From Spirochaetales bacterium (GTDB taxonomy: Bacteria; Spirochaetota; Spirochaetia; DSM-16054; Sediminispirochaetaceae), in NCBI GenBank assembly GCA_021767325.1, contig JAASTM010000048.1:1-9401 (forward strand): DNA of 9,401 nucleotides, in the 5' to 3' direction. The position numbers were made by a program, and so were the translations under genes. The notes beneath the pieces were generated by a model. It searched no databases. It was not told the origin of the DNA and was given only the letters and a program-made list of their open reading frames with translations. Below, in pieces: positions 6,487 through 9,401 of this stretch (positions within the stretch are counted from its first letter, which is position 1; each line of letters begins with the position of its first letter).

Positions 6487-6545
6487 AATCCCGGCTCTTC
6501 GGTAGAATCAGAAGTTTATGATTATCAGGAGAAGCCGGGATTTTT
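6487..6545 (+). terminator. Intergenic hairpin with T-run (partial terminator or mRNA-stabilising element)
   Basis: AATCCCGGCT (6487-6496) pairs perfectly with AGCCGGGATT (6533-6542), and a T-run occupies 6541-6545. The 36-base intervening segment can fold into a smaller hairpin (AATCA with TGATT). It sits 16 bases after the binding-protein stop and before the permease genes. Such elements commonly let the binding protein be made in excess over the membrane subunits, by partial termination or by protecting the upstream mRNA from 3' decay. No promoter was recognised between it and the permease. Confidence 0.75.
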
Positions 6546-6578
6546 ATATTATCCACCGCTAGTAAGTAGAGGCGAATA

Positions 6579-7541
6579 GTGTTTAAGTTTATTCTGAAGA
6601 GATTTTACCAGATGGTGCTAGTATTGCTGGTAGTATCCATGATTGTCTTTTTTATGACCAGTGTTCTCGGCAACCCGGTTCACACGATGCTTCCTGAAAG
6701 AGCTTCCCAAGCCCAAGTCGATCAAGTCGTTGAAAAGCTCGGCCTGGACAAACCTTTATATCACCAGTATCTGATTTTTTTGGGTAACGCTTTGCAGGGG
6801 GATTTCGGGCGATCATATACCCATTTTCAGCCGGCTTTGAAACTGATAGCCAGTCGTTTTCCGGCAACCCTCGAGATTGTGATTGTAGCAATGTTTCTGA
6901 CGATTACCATAGGAATAAGCTTCGGCGTATTTGCCGGCGCATACCCGAAAAGTAAGATCAGCAAGGTCATTATGGGCGGATCCATTGCCGGAATATCGCT
7001 GCCCTCGTTCTGGGTTGGTATGATGCTGATCTTTTTTCTGAGTGTGAGGCTGGGCTGGTTTCCGGTTTCTGGCCGGGGAATGGTCGGCTCCATACTGGGA
7101 ATAAAGACCAGCTTGGCTACTATTGATGGCCTGCGGCATATAATTCTGCCTTCAATAACCCTGGCAGGTATAAATATCGCCACAATAATCCGACTCGTAC
7201 GGGCCGGGATGCTGGAGACAATGCGCCAGGATTATATCAAGTTTGCCAAGGCGAAGGGAGTCAGCCGCCGGGACGTACTGTTTAAGCATGCCCTTAAGAA
7301 TATTATGATTCCGGTAGTGACAATCTTCGGACTACAGTTAGGAGAGTTGATTGCTTTCACCACTATAACCGAGACAATTTATGCATGGCCAGGTATGGGT
7401 AAGCTGCTGATTGATGCCATTAAAAACTTGGATAGGCCGATAGTATCGGCATACCTTTTGTTTGTGGCGGTCCTGTTCGTAGTAATCAATTTCGTAGTAG
7501 ATATACTTTATACGCTCATCGATCCGAGAGTAGATCTGTAG
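6579..7541 (+). CDS. Peptide-type ABC transporter permease, DppB/OppB family
   Basis: First membrane subunit of the importer, 320 residues, the normal family length. The GTG start has AGAGG six bases upstream. The N-terminal helix (MFKFILKRFYQMVLVLLVVS) and the following LGLDKPLYHQYLIFLGNALQ stretch (54-73) with GDFGRSY (74-80) are hallmarks of DppB/OppB proteins. Further membrane segments lie at about 98-120, 132-160, 188-208, 244-262 and 288-312. The cytoplasmic EAA-type loop that docks on the ATPases is FAKAKGVSRRDVLFKHALKN (222-241). ETIYAWPGMGKLLIDAI (265-281) is also conserved in the family. It ends nine bases before the next permease. The non-ATG start and the preceding hairpin suggest lower expression than the binding protein. 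Confidence 0.95.
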   Translation: MFKFILKRFYQMVLVLLVVSMIVFFMTSVLGNPVHTMLPERASQAQVDQVVEKLGLDKPLYHQYLIFLGNALQGDFGRSYTHFQPALKLIASRFPATLEIVIVAMFLTITIGISFGVFAGAYPKSKISKVIMGGSIAGISLPSFWVGMMLIFFLSVRLGWFPVSGRGMVGSILGIKTSLATIDGLRHIILPSITLAGINIATIIRLVRAGMLETMRQDYIKFAKAKGVSRRDVLFKHALKNIMIPVVTIFGLQLGELIAFTTITETIYAWPGMGKLLIDAIKNLDRPIVSAYLLFVAVLFVVINFVVDILYTLIDPRVDL

Positions 7542-7550
7542 GGGGTTCCA

Positions 7551-8444
7551 TTGAATTTGCACCGCACTAAATTGCAAAAATTTTTACGATCTGAGTTTTT
7601 GCATAACTATAAAAAGTCGCCGACAGCCATAATTGCATCGCTCATGATCCTGAGCGCTTTGCTTATTGCTATTTTCGGACCGTATATTGTACCTCAGGAT
7701 CCGTATTCTTTAGCCGGCCTGAGTCTCTCTAATGCATACCAACCACCGGCTTGGATAGAAGGCGGCGACAACCAGTTTTTCCTGGGGACCGACCAACAGG
7801 GACGCGATATGCTCAGTGCGATAGTATACGGGAGCAGGGTCTCGCTCTTTATCGGGTTCGTAGGTGTGTTCTTTGCCGCTTGTATGGGCATAATCGTAGG
7901 ATTGATTGCCGGATATGTAGGCGGCCGTCTCGAGTCGGTTATCATGCGGATAGCCGATATACAGCTCTCCTTTCCCAGTATGTTGATCGCGCTGTTCCTT
8001 ATGACAACATTTGGCAGGAGTATTTTGAACGTTCTGATAGCCCTGACTCTGATAGGCTGGGTAAGGTACGCCCGAATCGTGCGGGGTGAGACTCTGACGG
8101 TGAAGAAGAAGGAGTACATTGAAGCTTCGCGGGTAATCGGCTTTTCCAATATTCGAATCATTTTCAAACAGGTCCTGCCGAATGTACTCACCTCGGTAAT
8201 TGTACTGTCTACGATTCAGGTCGGTTCTTTCATTCTTATCGAGGCGACTTTGAGTTTTCTCGGCTTAGGAGTTCCGGTTACACGGCCTACCTTGGGTATG
8301 TTGTGTAGTGAAGGCTTTGCGGTACTCTACAGCGGACTGTGGTGGGTATCGTTTTTTCCAGGACTATACATTGTGTTTATCGTCTTCGGAATAAATCTAC
8401 TAGGCGATTTTCTCAGAGATGAGTTGAATCCAAGGCTAAGATAG
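7551..8444 (+). CDS. Peptide-type ABC transporter permease, DppC/OppC family
   Basis: Second membrane subunit, 297 residues. The start is taken as TTG at 7551 because AGGGGG (7540-7545, overlapping the upstream stop) lies five bases before it. The next in-frame ATG, near 7647, would remove the conserved N-terminal helix. An OppC-type N-terminal segment (YKKSPTAIIASLMILSAL, 20-37) leads to a first membrane helix. Then come the periplasmic FLGTDQQGRDMLSAIVYGSR (77-96), a second helix group, and the ATPase-docking loop EYIEASRVIGFSNIRIIFKQ (188-207). EATLSFLGLGVP (231-242) and a final helix with LLGDFLRDELNPRLR (283-297) complete the family pattern. It pairs with the DppB-like protein as a heterodimer. 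The stop lies about ten bases before the ATPase start. Confidence 0.94.
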   Translation: MNLHRTKLQKFLRSEFLHNYKKSPTAIIASLMILSALLIAIFGPYIVPQDPYSLAGLSLSNAYQPPAWIEGGDNQFFLGTDQQGRDMLSAIVYGSRVSLFIGFVGVFFAACMGIIVGLIAGYVGGRLESVIMRIADIQLSFPSMLIALFLMTTFGRSILNVLIALTLIGWVRYARIVRGETLTVKKKEYIEASRVIGFSNIRIIFKQVLPNVLTSVIVLSTIQVGSFILIEATLSFLGLGVPVTRPTLGMLCSEGFAVLYSGLWWVSFFPGLYIVFIVFGINLLGDFLRDELNPRLR

Positions 8445-8453
8445 GTACGCGTG

Positions 8454-9401
8454 ATGAGTGAACAGAAGAAAATATTGGAAGTAAAGAACCTGAAGACCTA
8501 CTTCCATACATATAAGGGTATTGTAAAGGCGGTCGATTCAGTGAGTTTCGACCTGGAGCAGGGAGAAATTCTGGGGATTGTCGGAGAATCCGGTGGAGGG
8601 AAATCAGTAACCGGCTTCTCGGTTATCCGCCTTATTGATGAACCCGGAATAATAGAAGGCGGAGAAATCCTTTTCAAAGGTATCGACCTTTTGAAGAAAC
8701 CCGAATCCTACATGACTACGATTCGTGGAAAAGAAATTTCAATGATTTTTCAGGATCCGATGACATCGCTAAACCCGGTGTATACGATCGGCAAGCAGCT
8801 GGAAGAGGTGCTCATAATCCACACCTCCCTCACCAGAGAAGAGCGGCGCACACGATGCATTGACCTTCTGCAGAGCGTCGGCATTCCGAATGCTGAAGAA
8901 AGACTGAATAACTATCCGCATCAGTTCAGCGGAGGGATGCGGCAGAGGGTAATTATTGCAATTGCGCTTGCATCGAATCCGGATCTGATTATAGCTGATG
9001 AACCGACAACCGCTCTGGATGTTACAATCCAGGCACAGATATTAAAGCTTATGAAGCAGCTATCGGAAAAAACGGGATCTGCGCTTATTCTCATCACTCA
9101 CGACCTGGCGGTTATCTCCGAGCTCACCGACCGGGTAAATATCATGTACTGCGGAAAGATCGTAGAAACCGGGTACACACAGGACATAATTCACCATCCG
9201 GCGCATCCATATACGGAGGGGCTGCTGAGCTCGATTCCGGATATTGATGCGGAGCGGCCGCGTTTGAACACCATCCCGGGAATTGTACCGAATATGTTCG
9301 AATTGCCGGCGGGGTGCAAGTTTGCCGAGCGGTGTCCCAAATGTCAGGATATATGCTGGGAGAAAGAACCTGGAAAAACTGTGATCGGGGACAGACATGA
9401 G
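8454..9401 (+). CDS. Peptide-type ABC transporter ATP-binding protein, DppD/OppD family, 3'-truncated by the window
   Basis: Cytoplasmic ATPase of the importer; 316 codons are open to the last base of the window, so the C-terminus is cut off, probably by few residues. ATG at 8454 is preferred; a GTG one codon earlier is an alternative, with AGG at 8443-8445 serving either. Motifs: Walker A GESGGGKS (44-51), Q-loop [20 protein letters not shown] (about 97-116), signature FSGGMRQR, Walker [13 protein letters not shown] and H-loop ITHD. The C-terminal oligopeptide-transporter domain follows ([12 protein letters not shown], then [14 protein letters not shown]). In it, Cys288, Cys294 and Cys301 keep the conserved spacing, with an additional Cys297. 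This cysteine cluster has been reported to bind an iron-sulfur centre in DppD-type proteins. A partner ATPase (DppF/OppF type) is expected just downstream, outside the window. Confidence 0.94.
   Translation, partial: MSEQKKILEVKNLKTYFHTYKGIVKAVDSVSFDLEQGEILGIVGESGGGKSVTGFSVIRLIDEPGIIEGGEILFKGIDLLKKPESYMTTIRGKEISMIFQDPMTSLNPVYTIGKQLEEVLIIHTSLTREERRTRCIDLLQSVGIPNAEERLNNYPHQFSGGMRQRVIIAIALASNPDLIIADEPTTALDVTIQAQILKLMKQLSEKTGSALILITHDLAVISELTDRVNIMYCGKIVETGYTQDIIHHPAHPYTEGLLSSIPDIDAERPRLNTIPGIVPNMFELPAGCKFAERCPKCQDICWEKEPGKTVIGDRHE

Noticed and set aside
9060..9398. Minus-strand open frame at the right end
   Set aside because: It lies fully antisense to the DppD-like ATPase, including its H-loop and cysteine cluster.

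Overview
The window reads as an ordinary bacterial chromosome segment devoted to nutrient uptake and catabolism. The best clue to the host is the solute-binding protein encoded at 4818-6470. Its signal peptide ends in AFA followed by GGQQEAAQE, a style I associate with ABC binding proteins of free-living Spirochaetota (Spirochaeta-like genera). This assignment is an inference from memory, with moderate confidence. Coding density is high, the base composition looks roughly balanced, and start codons are mixed (ATG, GTG, TTG).

Layout. (1) 1-1540, plus strand: the 3' part of a polar amino-acid ABC transporter ATPase, then its permease, closed by a strong intrinsic terminator at 1566-1602. (2) 1630-2598, minus strand: a PLP-dependent threonine/serine dehydratase-type enzyme, convergent with the transporter. 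(3) 2599-2798: a divergent intergenic region. It carries a near-consensus sigma-70 promoter (TTGACA, 17 nt, TACAAT) facing right, followed at once by a 33-bp near-perfect palindrome that looks like a repressor operator. (4) 2799-4644, plus strand: a metal-dependent amidohydrolase and, translationally adjacent, a small VOC (glyoxalase/bleomycin-resistance fold) protein. (5) 4645-4817: a second promoter and a leader of about 100 nt. (6) 4818-9401, plus strand: a dipeptide/oligopeptide-type ABC importer in the order binding protein, intergenic hairpin, DppB-like permease, DppC-like permease, DppD-like ATPase (open at the window end). A second ATPase of the DppF/OppF type would be expected just beyond the right edge.

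How the parts may work together. Sections 4 to 6 look like one catabolic locus. The importer would bring in a small solute, the amidohydrolase would hydrolyse a C-N or related bond in it, and the VOC protein could act on a product or a related compound. The substrate cannot be read from the sequence; peptide-type importers also carry opines, nickel chelates, glycosides and other solutes. Part of the second leader (4724-4735) resembles one half of the palindrome at the first promoter, which would fit control by a shared regulator, but the match is short. The amino-acid transporter and the dehydratase could form a separate amino-acid or compatible-solute module.

I found no mobile element, CRISPR array, rRNA, tRNA or defence gene. 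The least ordinary points are the operator-like palindrome, the His-x-His at the position where related deaminases usually carry HxxE, and the substrate-unknown amidohydrolase/VOC/importer locus.
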